This document shows positions 16,731 through 25,137 of a stretch of 64,000 bases of DNA, one piece after another. The notes beneath the pieces are model-generated. The model had not been told where the DNA came from. It worked only from the letters and a program-made list of their open reading frames with translations, and searched no databases. Source of the stretch: Verrucosispora sp. NA02020 (GTDB lineage: Bacteria; Actinomycetota; Actinomycetes; Mycobacteriales; Micromonosporaceae); NCBI RefSeq assembly GCF_013364215.1, contig NZ_CP054923.1, positions 4,092,001-4,156,000 on the forward strand, written 5' to 3'. The translations under genes and the position numbers were made by a program. Every line of letters starts with the position of its first letter. The first letter of the stretch is position 1.

Positions 16731-18550
16731 CCACCCCCGCCTCGTCCGCACCGGTCGCACACCTGCGTCCGCAGACCTGGGAGCGGGTCAACCGGCTGCT
16801 GGTGCGCAAGGCCCTCGCCGAGTTCACCCACGAGCGGCTGCTGACCCCCGAGCCGGTCGACCCGGCCGCCGGGCCCGCCGACGCGCACGGCCGCCGGTGG
16901 TACGCGGTGAGCGGCGACTCCGGCGCGGTGCGGTACCGCTTCGCCGCGCGGGTGCTGGCGCTGGAGCACTGGGACATCGACCCGGAGAGCATCACCCGGC
17001 ACCGGGGGGACGAGTCGCTGCCGCTGGACGCCGTCGACCTCTGCCTGGAGCTGCGCGACGCGCTCGGGCTCGCCGACCGGATCCTGCCCGTCTACCTGGA
17101 GGAGATCACCTCCACGCTGGCCGGTGCCGCGTACAAGCTGGACCGCGCGCTGCCCAGCGCCGCCGAGCTGGTCGAGGCCGACTTCCAGGTGATCGAGACG
17201 TCGATGACGGAAGGCCACCCGTGCTTCGTGGCCAACAACGGCCGCCTCGGCTTCGGCGTCGACGAGTACCACCGCTACGCCCCGGAGGCCGCCCATCCGG
17301 TCCGGCTCGTCTGGGTGGCCGCGCACCGCGACCACGCCACCTTCACCAGCGCCGCCGACCTGGAGTACGCGAGCTTCCTGCGGGCGGAACTGGGCGAGAC
17401 GACCCTGTCCCGGTTCGCCGACACGATGCGTGACCTCGGTCTGGACCTGGACGACTACCTGCTCATGCCGGTGCACCCGTGGCAGTGGTGGAACAAGATG
17501 TCGGTGACGTTCGCCGGTGAGGTGGCTCGCCGCCGTCTGGTGCACCTCGGCGAGGGGCCGGACGAATACCTGGCCCAGCAGTCCATCCGGACCTTCTTCA
17601 ACGTCAGCGCGCCGCAGCAGCACTACGTCAAGACCGCCCTGTCGGTGCTGAACATGGGCTTCATGCGGGGACTGTCGGCCGCGTACATGGAGGCCACCCC
17701 GGCGATCAACGACTGGCTCGCGGAGCTGGTCGCCGGCGACGCGGTCTTCGGCGCCACCGGCCTGACCATCCTGCGGGAGCGGGCCGCCGTCGGTTACCGG
17801 CACCGGCAGTACGAGGCGGCCACCGACCGCTACTCGCCGTACCGCAAGATGCTGGCCGCACTCTGGCGGGAGAGTCCGGTGCCCGGCCTCGCCCCCGGCG
17901 AACGGCTGGCCACCATGGCGTCGCTGCTGCACGTGGACGCCGACGGCCGCTCGTTCGCCGCCGAACTCGTCGCCGCCTCGAAGCTGGCGCCGACCGAGTG
18001 GCTGCGCCGCTACCTGAACGCCTACCTGACCCCGCTGCTGCACGCCTTCTACGCCTACGACCTGGCCTTCATGCCGCACGGCGAGAACGTCATCATGGTG
18101 CTGCGGGACGGCGCGGTCGAGCGGGTGATCTTCAAGGACATCGCCGAGGAGATCGTGGTGATGAGCGCCGAGGCGGAGCTGCCGGCGACCGTGGAGCGCA
18201 TCCGGGCCGACATCCCGGAGGACATGAAGCTGCTCTCCATCTTCACCGACGTCTTCGACTGCTTCTTCCGCTTCCTCAGCGCCACCCTGGTCGCGCAGGG
18301 CGTGGTGGACGAGGAGACGTTCTGGCGGGCGGTCGCCGACTGCGCCACCGCGTACGCCGACCAGGTGCCGCACCTGGCCGACCGGTTGGCCCGCTACGAC
18401 CTGTTCGCCCCGGAGTTCGCGCTCTCCTGCCTCAACCGGCTGCAACTGCGCGACAACCAGCAGATGGTCGACCTCTCCGACCCGTCGGCCGCCCTGCAAC
18501 TCGTCGGCGCCCTGACCAACCCCCTGGCCCGCTTCGCGCCCGCGCGGTGA
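16727..18550 (+). CDS. desD: NRPS-independent siderophore synthetase (desferrioxamine)
   Basis: Predicted 607 aa, IucA/IucC family. TSMTEGHPCFVANNGRLGFG contains the conserved G-H-P nucleotide-binding region, HPWQWWNK and KTALSVLNMGFMRG are further family motifs, and the C-terminal FMPHGENVIMVL belongs to the FhuF-like part. It condenses hydroxysuccinyl- or hydroxyacetyl-cadaverine units with ATP to form desferrioxamine B/E-type trihydroxamates. GTG start with GGAG 8 nt upstream, overlapping the desC stop. No desE/desF-type receptor gene follows, so import of the ferric complex must be encoded elsewhere. Confidence 0.94.
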   Translation: MTTPASSAPVAHLRPQTWERVNRLLVRKALAEFTHERLLTPEPVDPAAGPADAHGRRWYAVSGDSGAVRYRFAARVLALEHWDIDPESITRHRGDESLPLDAVDLCLELRDALGLADRILPVYLEEITSTLAGAAYKLDRALPSAAELVEADFQVIETSMTEGHPCFVANNGRLGFGVDEYHRYAPEAAHPVRLVWVAAHRDHATFTSAADLEYASFLRAELGETTLSRFADTMRDLGLDLDDYLLMPVHPWQWWNKMSVTFAGEVARRRLVHLGEGPDEYLAQQSIRTFFNVSAPQQHYVKTALSVLNMGFMRGLSAAYMEATPAINDWLAELVAGDAVFGATGLTILRERAAVGYRHRQYEAATDRYSPYRKMLAALWRESPVPGLAPGERLATMASLLHVDADGRSFAAELVAASKLAPTEWLRRYLNAYLTPLLHAFYAYDLAFMPHGENVIMVLRDGAVERVIFKDIAEEIVVMSAEAELPATVERIRADIPEDMKLLSIFTDVFDCFFRFLSATLVAQGVVDEETFWRAVADCATAYADQVPHLADRLARYDLFAPEFALSCLNRLQLRDNQQMVDLSDPSAALQLVGALTNPLARFAPAR

Positions 18551-18557
18551 GCCGCCG

Positions 18558-18650
18558 ACCCGCCCTGCCTGACGGCGGCCGGGCGGGTGGCGTTCGCGGT
18601 TGTGGTGGCGAGGCCGGGCGTCCCGCCGTCGAGCGTGGGCACGGCGGGAC
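18558..18650. terminator. Two hairpins between convergent desD and tetR
   Basis: Stem 1: 18558-18565 with 18581-18588 (ACCCGCCC/GGGCGGGT). Stem 2: 18620-18628 with 18642-18650 (GTCCCGCCG/CGGCGGGAC). They fill the 112 bp between the two stops and should end transcripts from both directions. Confidence 0.6.
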
Positions 18651-18662
18651 CGGGTGCCGCCG

Positions 18663-19268
18663 TCAACCGGCTGCCGGCGCGAGTCGGGCGAGGTGCGTGT
18701 CGATCTCCGTGCGGGCGTCGGCGGGACTCAGGCCGGTGGTCAGGATCCGGACCGTGATGCCGTCGGTCAGGGTGGTCAGCGCGGCGGCCTCGGCGCGCGG
18801 TTCGACGTGCGCCCCGAGGTCGCCGCCGGCCCGACCCCGGGTGAGCAACCGTTCGAGGTTGGCCTGCAGGGCCGCCTCGCTCTCGGCGAGGATCTCCGCT
18901 ATCTGCGCGTCGACCAGCGCCTCGGCGGTCAGGACGAGCCAGACCCGGGCCTCGAAGGTCCGCTCGTCGTCCAGCGGGACGATTTCGCACGCCGCCTGCC
19001 GGAGGACGTCCACGGTGATGGCGTCCGCCGGGATCGTCTGCGCCCGGCGCGTCACCCGTTCGGCGAGGTGCGCGATGGCCGCCTGCACCATGCGTTCCCT
19101 GGTCGGCAGGTAGTGCTGAGCGGTCGCCAGCGCCATGCCGGCCTCGGTGGCGACCGCCCGGACGGTCATCCCGACCGAGCCCGAGCGGGCGAGCACTGTG
19201 CAGGCGGCGGCACCGAGATGCCGCCGCCGCTCCTCATGATCCACAACCTTCGGCACGCCAGCGATCAT
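18663..19268 (-). CDS. TetR-family transcriptional regulator
   Basis: Predicted 201 aa. The N-terminal helix-turn-helix reads MTVRAVATEAGMALATAQHYLPTRERM (about residues 34-60), and the C-terminal part is the variable all-alpha ligand domain. The start is divergent from the CPBP protease gene with only 50 bp between them, and that gap holds two inverted repeats suited to a TetR dimer. Autoregulation together with control of the neighbour is therefore likely. The ligand is unknown. Confidence 0.88.
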   Translation of the reverse strand: MIAGVPKVVDHEERRRHLGAAACTVLARSGSVGMTVRAVATEAGMALATAQHYLPTRERMVQAAIAHLAERVTRRAQTIPADAITVDVLRQAACEIVPLDDERTFEARVWLVLTAEALVDAQIAEILAESEAALQANLERLLTRGRAGGDLGAHVEPRAEAAALTTLTDGITVRILTTGLSPADARTEIDTHLARLAPAAG

Positions 19269-19273
19269 AGATG

Positions 19274-19307
19274 ATCGGTCATTTGACCGATATAGGTCAG
19301 CGACCTA
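19274..19307. promoter_or_regulatory. Two palindromic TetR operators
   Basis: ATCGGTCA-TT-TGACCGAT (19274-19291) and TAGGTC-AGC-GACCTA (19293-19307) are perfect inverted repeats placed side by side between tetR and the CPBP gene. Both share a GGTCA-like core, consistent with one repressor binding twice and silencing both divergent genes. Confidence 0.75.
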
Positions 19308-19318
19308 ATCTAGCGCCC

Positions 19319-20047
19319 ATGAGCAGTTCCGCACCGGGCCGGACCACCCCGATCACCCACGCCCCTCGATTCACCTACCTCGACATGGCCCTGGTGTTCC
19401 TCGTCGGCATCGGCCTGGCCAACTCGGCCGTGGCGGACTTCCTGGCACAGGGACCGGCCCGGCTGGGCATGTCCGAGATGGCGGCCACGAGCATCGCCTG
19501 GGCACTGATCAACGGCACCCAGTTGGCCGTCGGCCTGCTGGTCACCTGGCACCGCTTCGGCGCGATCCGCCGACCGCTGCTGCTGGAGCGCCCCGACCGG
19601 GCCCAGGTCGGCGCCGCCGCCGGATGGGGCCTGGCCAAGGCCGCGCTGACCCTCGGCCTGCTGCTGGTGCTGCCCACCGCGCTCACCGAGGGCGGCGGTG
19701 GAGAGGGCGGCTACCCCGCCGGGAGCCTCCTGGCGCAGTTCACCTTCGCGTTCGCCTTCGGTGCCGTCGCCTCACCCGTCTACGAGGAGGTCCTCTACCG
19801 GGGCGTCTTCTTCCGCGGACTGGCGGCCCGGATGCCTGCCGTCGCCGCCATCGTCCTCTCCTCGGCTTTCTTCGCCGTAGCGCACCTGCCCCGGTTCTTC
19901 AACACCATCAGTGCGCTCGTCGCCGGGCTCATCTTCGCCTGGCTGCTGCACCGGTACCGCAACCTCTGGGTGCCGATCCTGGCCCACGCGGTCAGCAACG
20001 GCACCCTGGTCGTGCTGGCCTTCGCCGTCGAGGCCACCGCAGGTTAG
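19319..20047 (+). CDS. CPBP (CAAX/Abi) intramembrane metalloprotease
   Basis: Predicted 242 aa with about six to seven membrane segments. The three family motifs are visible: EEVLYRG (Glu-Glu plus Arg, catalytic), HLPRF (His) and HAVSN near the C-terminus (His-x3-Asn). These enzymes cleave within the membrane, or serve immunity or maturation roles; the substrate here is unknown. ATG 19319 is preferred over an upstream ATG that would overlap the operators. The stop overlaps by 4 bp the stop of the convergent kinase-like gene. Likely repressed by the adjacent TetR protein. Confidence 0.85.
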   Translation: MSSSAPGRTTPITHAPRFTYLDMALVFLVGIGLANSAVADFLAQGPARLGMSEMAATSIAWALINGTQLAVGLLVTWHRFGAIRRPLLLERPDRAQVGAAAGWGLAKAALTLGLLLVLPTALTEGGGGEGGYPAGSLLAQFTFAFAFGAVASPVYEEVLYRGVFFRGLAARMPAVAAIVLSSAFFAVAHLPRFFNTISALVAGLIFAWLLHRYRNLWVPILAHAVSNGTLVVLAFAVEATAG

Positions 20048-21048
20048 TCGTCGGACAGGTCGGCCAGGTCACGCGCCACCAGGTCGGCCAGCAGCGTGTG
20101 CCGCCCCGGGTCGTTGTCGGGCGTGATGCCCCGACTCGGCATCTCCACGGTCATCAGCAGGTGCAGGTGCATCCGGTACAGCGCCAACCGGCGGCGCACC
20201 CCGTCGTCGAAGACGAGCGGCGTGCCGGTGGCCTCGGCGTACCCGCGCAGGAACGGATGGGTCGGCTCGTCCTCGGCCCGCCGGAACAGCAGCGGCGAGA
20301 CCAGGTCCAGCAGCGGGTCGCCGTAGAGGAACCGTTCGCCGTCGACCAGCCCGCACATCCGGTACGCGCCGGTGGCGTCCGGCGCGGCCAGCACGTTGCC
20401 GTCCCAGCAGTCGAAGTGCAGCAGCGCCGGGCGGCGTACCTGGTCGAGCAGGTCACCGTGCCGGGCCACCAGCGCGCGGAACCGCTGCGGCGGGGCGGGC
20501 AGTGCGATGTCCCAGTCGGCGGCGTCGGCGAGCAGGTCATCGATGATCGCCGTGAACGCCGCCCGCCAGGTCGTCCCGCCGCTGCGGCCCGCGTCGTAGC
20601 CGAACCGGTCGCCGGTGATCCGGTGCACGGCCGCCGTCGCCGCGCCCAGGTCGGCGCGGGCCGGTGCGTCGTCGACGTCCAGGTCGGGCAGGGCGCGGCC
20701 GGGCAGTCGGCTGGTGACCAGCCACTCGCCGAGGCGCGGGTGCACGCCGTGGTGCAGCACGGCCGGCACCGGCACCGTCGGTGCGCCGTCGGCGACCAGC
20801 CGGAAGTAGCGGGCCTCGGCGGCGAGCAGCCCGGTCTCGTACCGCAGCAGCCGGGCGCGGGGCGGCGGGCCCACCTTGAGCACGACCTGGCGGTCGTCGT
20901 CGAGGTGGACCCACCACACGGTCGCGAAGCCGCCGCCGGTCAGCGGCGCACAGTCGCGGACCTTGCGGTCGGGGCCGAACGAGGCCCGGACGTAGTCGGC
21001 CACGTCGTCGGCGGTGAGGACCTGTTGGGTGGGGCTGAGCGGCGGCAC
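20044..21048 (-). CDS. Aminoglycoside phosphotransferase-like (APH/fructosamine kinase-type) protein
   Basis: Predicted 334 aa, kinase-like fold. The nucleotide-binding N-lobe shows VVLKVGP (Lys), the catalytic loop is LLHFDCWDGNVL (H-x-D-x4-N) and the metal-binding Asp is in GLVDGERFLYGDPLLDL. Members phosphorylate aminoglycosides, sugars, choline or other small alcohols; the sequence does not decide which. GTG start. It is separated by 37 bp from the secreted hydrolase gene upstream on the same strand and may be cotranscribed with it. Confidence 0.82.
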   Translation of the reverse strand: MPPLSPTQQVLTADDVADYVRASFGPDRKVRDCAPLTGGGFATVWWVHLDDDRQVVLKVGPPPRARLLRYETGLLAAEARYFRLVADGAPTVPVPAVLHHGVHPRLGEWLVTSRLPGRALPDLDVDDAPARADLGAATAAVHRITGDRFGYDAGRSGGTTWRAAFTAIIDDLLADAADWDIALPAPPQRFRALVARHGDLLDQVRRPALLHFDCWDGNVLAAPDATGAYRMCGLVDGERFLYGDPLLDLVSPLLFRRAEDEPTHPFLRGYAEATGTPLVFDDGVRRRLALYRMHLHLLMTVEMPSRGITPDNDPGRHTLLADLVARDLADLSDD

Positions 21049-21085
21049 CGGACCAGGGTATGCGTCCGGTGCCGCCGGTCACCGG

Positions 21086-23794
21086 TCAGCCGCCGGTCAC
21101 CACTCCGGTCAGCACCACGTCCACGATCGGCCCGTCCTCGGGCTCGGCGAAGGTCAGCTCGATCCACTCGTCCGGCTCGGTCACCGAGTCGGCGACCGTC
21201 GGCACGATGACCTCACCGACGCCGGTCTCGGCCGGAATCACCAGGTACGGCGTCAGCCAGGTCTGCGACAACGGCCGTTCCGGCTGCACCGGCTCGAACG
21301 CGTTGTCGGTGAACCAGTCCGGGTCGACGTCCAGGGTGGACAACTCCGGTCCGTCGCTGGGCGCCTGCGGCCAGGTGGACAGGAACAGGCCCTGCTCGGT
21401 CGGCGCCGACGCCGACAAGCGCCAGCTCAGCAACTCGCCCTCGGCCACGCGCGCCTCGCGGGACTCGACGGTGAGCACCGGCACCGGGTCGTCGTTGCGG
21501 ACGTCGAGTCCACCGACGTAGTCGCCGACCACCACGCCCCGGTCCGTCTTGACGGACAAGGTGTACTGCTCGGTGTAGTTCCACAGCGTGTCCCCGACCA
21601 CCTCGACCGGCACCGGGATGCGGCGCTGACCGGGCCGCACGGTGGCCGTCCAGATGCGCGTCTCGAGGGTCACCGGGTCGAGCAGGTACAGCCGTACCGC
21701 GCCGCTGCCGCGTCCGGTCAACGACACCGGGATCTCGTGCGTCCGGGTGCCGGAGTCGCCCTCGGACACCTGGAGGGTGCCGACGTCGAGGCGGGGCAGG
21801 GGGGCCGGGCGTGGGTCGGGCGTGCCCGGCGCCCATCCCCACGCGTCGAGCAGCCAGGCGCGGCCGGTCGCGCTGCGCGGGGTGATCTCGATTGCGGCGA
21901 GCCGGGTGGGGGCGCCCTTCAGCGGCACCCGCATCTCCTGTGCCCAGTACGAGGTCGTGTACCCGGTCCCGGGCAGGCCGTCGACCCGGACCTCGCCGAG
22001 CCGGGTGCGCCGTCCGTCGGTGCCGACGACGGTGACGTCCCACCGGTTGTCGGTGGTGTTCGGCGGGACGATGACGCGGAGTGCCAGCTCCCGGGCACCG
22101 GCGACGGAGACCGGCCGGGGCGGCGCCAGCCGGATCGGGGTGCCGGCGCGGGACCAGGTCAGCTCGGCCGCGTACCGGTCGGCGTCGGGCACGTTCCAGT
22201 AGAACGGCACGAAGTGCGCGAACTGCGCGTTGCGGTCGTCCGGGTCGAGGCAGGACCGCTGCGGGTCGAAGGTGACCTGTTCGCAGAGGCGAGCCCCGCC
22301 GGAGAGCCTGGTCGACGCATCCGGCGTCAGGACCGGCGTGCGGTTGCCGCCGAGCGCGTGACTGCGCACCCGGGCCGGGTCGGCCGAGGGGGCGCGTCGG
22401 CCGCTGCCGTCGAGCAGTGGTCGGACCCGGTCGTCGCCCGCGACGAAGAGCCGTGCGGCGGCGGCGACGTAGGTGGCGCCGACGGTCTGCTGCTGCGCGG
22501 CGGTGAGCCGGGTCGGGGTGCCGGGATCACAGACGGCATCCGGGCCGCCGTCGTCGGTGAAGAAGTCGTCCCACGACGGGGCCACCGCCTGTCCGGGCGT
22601 CCATTCGGTGTTGAAGAAGTTGTGGTTGGCGCCGATGACGTAGAGCGCACTGTGCAACGCGCGGCCGGAGCTGACCCCGCGCGTGCCGTCCACGAAGATC
22701 TGGCCCTGCTGGTCGAGGACGTCACCGTCGCAGCCGGGCAGGATCGTTACCGACGGGACGTCCGGCACCGGGTTGTGGCCGAAGATGGTCGGACCGATCA
22801 GCAGCAGACCGCGTACGGTCCAGCGGACCCGGCCCGAGTAGCCGTCGACGGCGGCCGGCGGCGGGGTGAGCGAGTCCATCGCGGCGCGGTTGACGCCCTC
22901 GCCGCCCCGGGAGTGACCCACCAGGAGCACCCGGGACAGGTCGGCGCGGGGTGCCGCGCGCACGATGTCCGGCGCGGCGGCTCGGCCGGCACCGGCCCAG
23001 TCGGCCCACTTCGCCAGGTGCAGCCGGACCAGCGAGGATCGGGCCTGGGCGCCGCCGTCCTCGAGGGCCCAGTCCTGGCCGTTGATCCCGTTGGCCGAGA
23101 TGGAGACCGTCAGGTAACCCTGCGAGGCGAGCAGCCGCTGCGCCTGGAGGTAGCCCCGGTGGCTGGGGATCGGATCGGTGCCGTCCGGGCAGGGCCACTG
23201 GAGGAACAGATCGTCGGCACCGCTCTGGTAGCAGTTCGTGTGGCGGCCGTGCAGGAACACCGCGAGCGGTCGGGCACCGGCGGCCCGCTGCGGCGCGACC
23301 ACGACGGCGCGCATCTCCACCTTCTCCGGGAAGTCCGGCAGCGTGACGGCGGGCAGGTCGTACTCGCCGGTGATCGGTGCGTGGGGTCCGGGGACGCCGG
23401 GATCGACGGCGGCGGCGGGCTGCGGAGCGGGTGCGGCGGGGACCGGCCCCGACCGGCGGGCGGTCGGCGGAGCCGCCCCGTCGAGCCGCCTACCGCCGGC
23501 GCGCACGCTGAGCTCGTCGGGTTCGACCGGCCCGGTCAGCGGCAGGCTGAACGTGTGTCCGTCCGGGTGCGGGCGGGCCTGGCCGAGCCGCCGGTCACCG
23601 GACCAGAACTCGACCGCGGCACCACCGACCGGCACCCGGGTGCTCGAACGCCAGGTCAGCTCGCCGCCGGCCATCGACCAGCCGGTGGCGGCCGGCCGGG
23701 GCGCGGGGCTGCCCGGAGGAGCCGCCACCGCCGGCCCGGTGGCACCGGCCACCATCGCCACGGCGAGCGCGGCGGAGATCAGTAATCTACGCAT
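21086..23794 (-). CDS. Secreted alpha/beta-hydrolase with Calx-beta-like repeats
   Basis: Predicted 902 aa. A Sec signal peptide spans about residues 1-26 (hydrophobic core then AVAA). The catalytic domain follows a Pro/Ala-rich linker: VLLVGHSRGGEGVNRA carries the nucleophile elbow (G-x-S-x-G), the acid is probably in the VTILPGCDGDVLD region and the His in GANHNFFN. After a beta-sandwich-like region come two Calx-beta-like repeats (VSEGDSG to VRNDDP and VAEGE to TEPDEWIEL), calcium-binding or adhesive folds seen in surface proteins. An extracellular esterase or depolymerase is likely; the substrate is not evident. The domain combination is unusual. Confidence 0.7.
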   Translation of the reverse strand: MRRLLISAALAVAMVAGATGPAVAAPPGSPAPRPAATGWSMAGGELTWRSSTRVPVGGAAVEFWSGDRRLGQARPHPDGHTFSLPLTGPVEPDELSVRAGGRRLDGAAPPTARRSGPVPAAPAPQPAAAVDPGVPGPHAPITGEYDLPAVTLPDFPEKVEMRAVVVAPQRAAGARPLAVFLHGRHTNCYQSGADDLFLQWPCPDGTDPIPSHRGYLQAQRLLASQGYLTVSISANGINGQDWALEDGGAQARSSLVRLHLAKWADWAGAGRAAAPDIVRAAPRADLSRVLLVGHSRGGEGVNRAAMDSLTPPPAAVDGYSGRVRWTVRGLLLIGPTIFGHNPVPDVPSVTILPGCDGDVLDQQGQIFVDGTRGVSSGRALHSALYVIGANHNFFNTEWTPGQAVAPSWDDFFTDDGGPDAVCDPGTPTRLTAAQQQTVGATYVAAAARLFVAGDDRVRPLLDGSGRRAPSADPARVRSHALGGNRTPVLTPDASTRLSGGARLCEQVTFDPQRSCLDPDDRNAQFAHFVPFYWNVPDADRYAAELTWSRAGTPIRLAPPRPVSVAGARELALRVIVPPNTTDNRWDVTVVGTDGRRTRLGEVRVDGLPGTGYTTSYWAQEMRVPLKGAPTRLAAIEITPRSATGRAWLLDAWGWAPGTPDPRPAPLPRLDVGTLQVSEGDSGTRTHEIPVSLTGRGSGAVRLYLLDPVTLETRIWTATVRPGQRRIPVPVEVVGDTLWNYTEQYTLSVKTDRGVVVGDYVGGLDVRNDDPVPVLTVESREARVAEGELLSWRLSASAPTEQGLFLSTWPQAPSDGPELSTLDVDPDWFTDNAFEPVQPERPLSQTWLTPYLVIPAETGVGEVIVPTVADSVTEPDEWIELTFAEPEDGPIVDVVLTGVVTGG

Positions 23795-23843
23795 GACACT
23801 ACGTCTATCTCAGCCGCGCAACCCGATCGCGGCGGCCCGGCGG

Positions 23844-24860
23844 TCAGCCGGATGGCGGGGCGGAACTGTCCCGGCGGACCAGCTCGGCGGCGAGCGACTC
23901 CACCCGGGGGCGGTCCGCACCCGGGTCCAGGGCCAGCGCCATCGCCCGCGCGCCCATCTCCACCAGCGGCAGCCGGATCGTGGTCAGCGTCGGGGTGACG
24001 TCCCGGGCCATCGGCATGTCGTCGAAGCCGACGACGCTGACCCGGTCGGGCACCGCCAGCCCACGCGAGCGCAGCAGCGCCAGCGCGCCGATCGCCATCG
24101 AGTCGTTGAGCGCCGCGATGGCGGTCAGCTCCGGTTCCGCGTCGAGCAGGGCGGCGGTGGCGGCGGCACCGCTGTCGCGGTCGAACTCGGCGTACCGGAT
24201 GCGCTGTTCCGGCAGGTCGCGGCCGTGGGCGGTGAGTTCCTCGCGCAGCCCGGTCAACCGGTCGGTGGTGGTGGTCAACACCTGGGGGCCGGCCACCACC
24301 CCGATCCGGTCGTGGCCCAGCCGGCACAGCTCCTGCCCGAGCAGCCGGGCGCCGCTGCGGTTGTCGGGCATCACCGCGTCGCCGGAGTGTTCGTGCCGGC
24401 CGATCACCGCGACCCGCCCGCCGGTCGCCTCGTACGCGGTCAGCTTGCCGTTGAGCAGGCGGGTGAACTCCGTGTCGTGGTAGCCGGAGCCGGCCAGGAT
24501 GATGGCGGCCACCTGGTGCCCGCGCAGCAGCTCGACATACTCCAACTCGCGTTCCGGGTCGCGGTAACTGTTGCAGATCATCAGCAGCCGACCCTGGTCG
24601 GTGGCGACCCGTTGCAGGCCCCGGGTGATCTCGGAGAAGTACGGGTCGGAGACGTCGTGCACGATCACGCCGACCGCGCCCCGGTGCGAGCGGGCGAGCA
24701 GTTGGGCGTGGGCGTTGGGCACGTACTGCAACTCGGCGACGGCCTGGAGCACCCGCTCCCGCAACTCGACGGTGACCGGCTTGCTGCTGCCGTTGATCAC
24801 CCGAGAGGCGGTGGCGGGGGAGACGCCGGCCCGCCGGGCCACATCGGACAGAGTCGCCAC
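23844..24860 (-). CDS. LacI-family transcriptional repressor
   Basis: Predicted 338 aa. The N-terminal helix-turn-helix is TLSDVARRAGVSPATASRVINGS, followed by the hinge helix region and a periplasmic-binding-protein-like sugar domain (VGVIVHDVSDPYFSEI; VSVVGFDDMPMARDVTPTLTTI). GTG 24860 has AAGGGGG about 6 nt upstream. It is divergent from a three-gene sugar operon, and two AGCGCT-centred palindromes lie in the 277-bp gap, so it probably represses that operon in the absence of its sugar. Confidence 0.9.
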   Translation of the reverse strand: MATLSDVARRAGVSPATASRVINGSSKPVTVELRERVLQAVAELQYVPNAHAQLLARSHRGAVGVIVHDVSDPYFSEITRGLQRVATDQGRLLMICNSYRDPERELEYVELLRGHQVAAIILAGSGYHDTEFTRLLNGKLTAYEATGGRVAVIGRHEHSGDAVMPDNRSGARLLGQELCRLGHDRIGVVAGPQVLTTTTDRLTGLREELTAHGRDLPEQRIRYAEFDRDSGAAATAALLDAEPELTAIAALNDSMAIGALALLRSRGLAVPDRVSVVGFDDMPMARDVTPTLTTIRLPLVEMGARAMALALDPGADRPRVESLAAELVRRDSSAPPSG

Positions 24861-25053
24861 GTACCGCCCCCTTGCGCTCACGCCGCGCGCCTGCGGCCAG
24901 CGTCACCGTACCGCAGTCGGGGTCTCCCGCTCGGGGGCCGGTTCCGGCAGCTCACACCGCTGGTCGCGGCCCAGCTCAGCGCGCTTCGCACGGTGTCGGG
25001 ACGGTGGCCGGCACCGGTCGGTGGGTGGTGGGTGCCGGAAATATCGCTGCCGG

Positions 25054-25111
25054 GAGAGCGCTTGCCCAGGCGTGACCGTCCGGCCTAGGCTACGCGGGGA
25101 AAGCGCTTACC
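25054..25111 (+). promoter_or_regulatory. LacI operator pair upstream of the sugar operon
   Basis: GAGAGCGCTTGCCC (25054-25067) and GGAAAGCGCTTACC (25098-25111) share the AGCGCTT core typical of LacI/CcpA-type operators and are 44 bp apart. The second lies 27 bp before the first gene's start codon, well placed to block transcription. Confidence 0.75.
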
Positions 25112-25137
25112 TGAGCGTGTACGACGGAAGGACCCCC

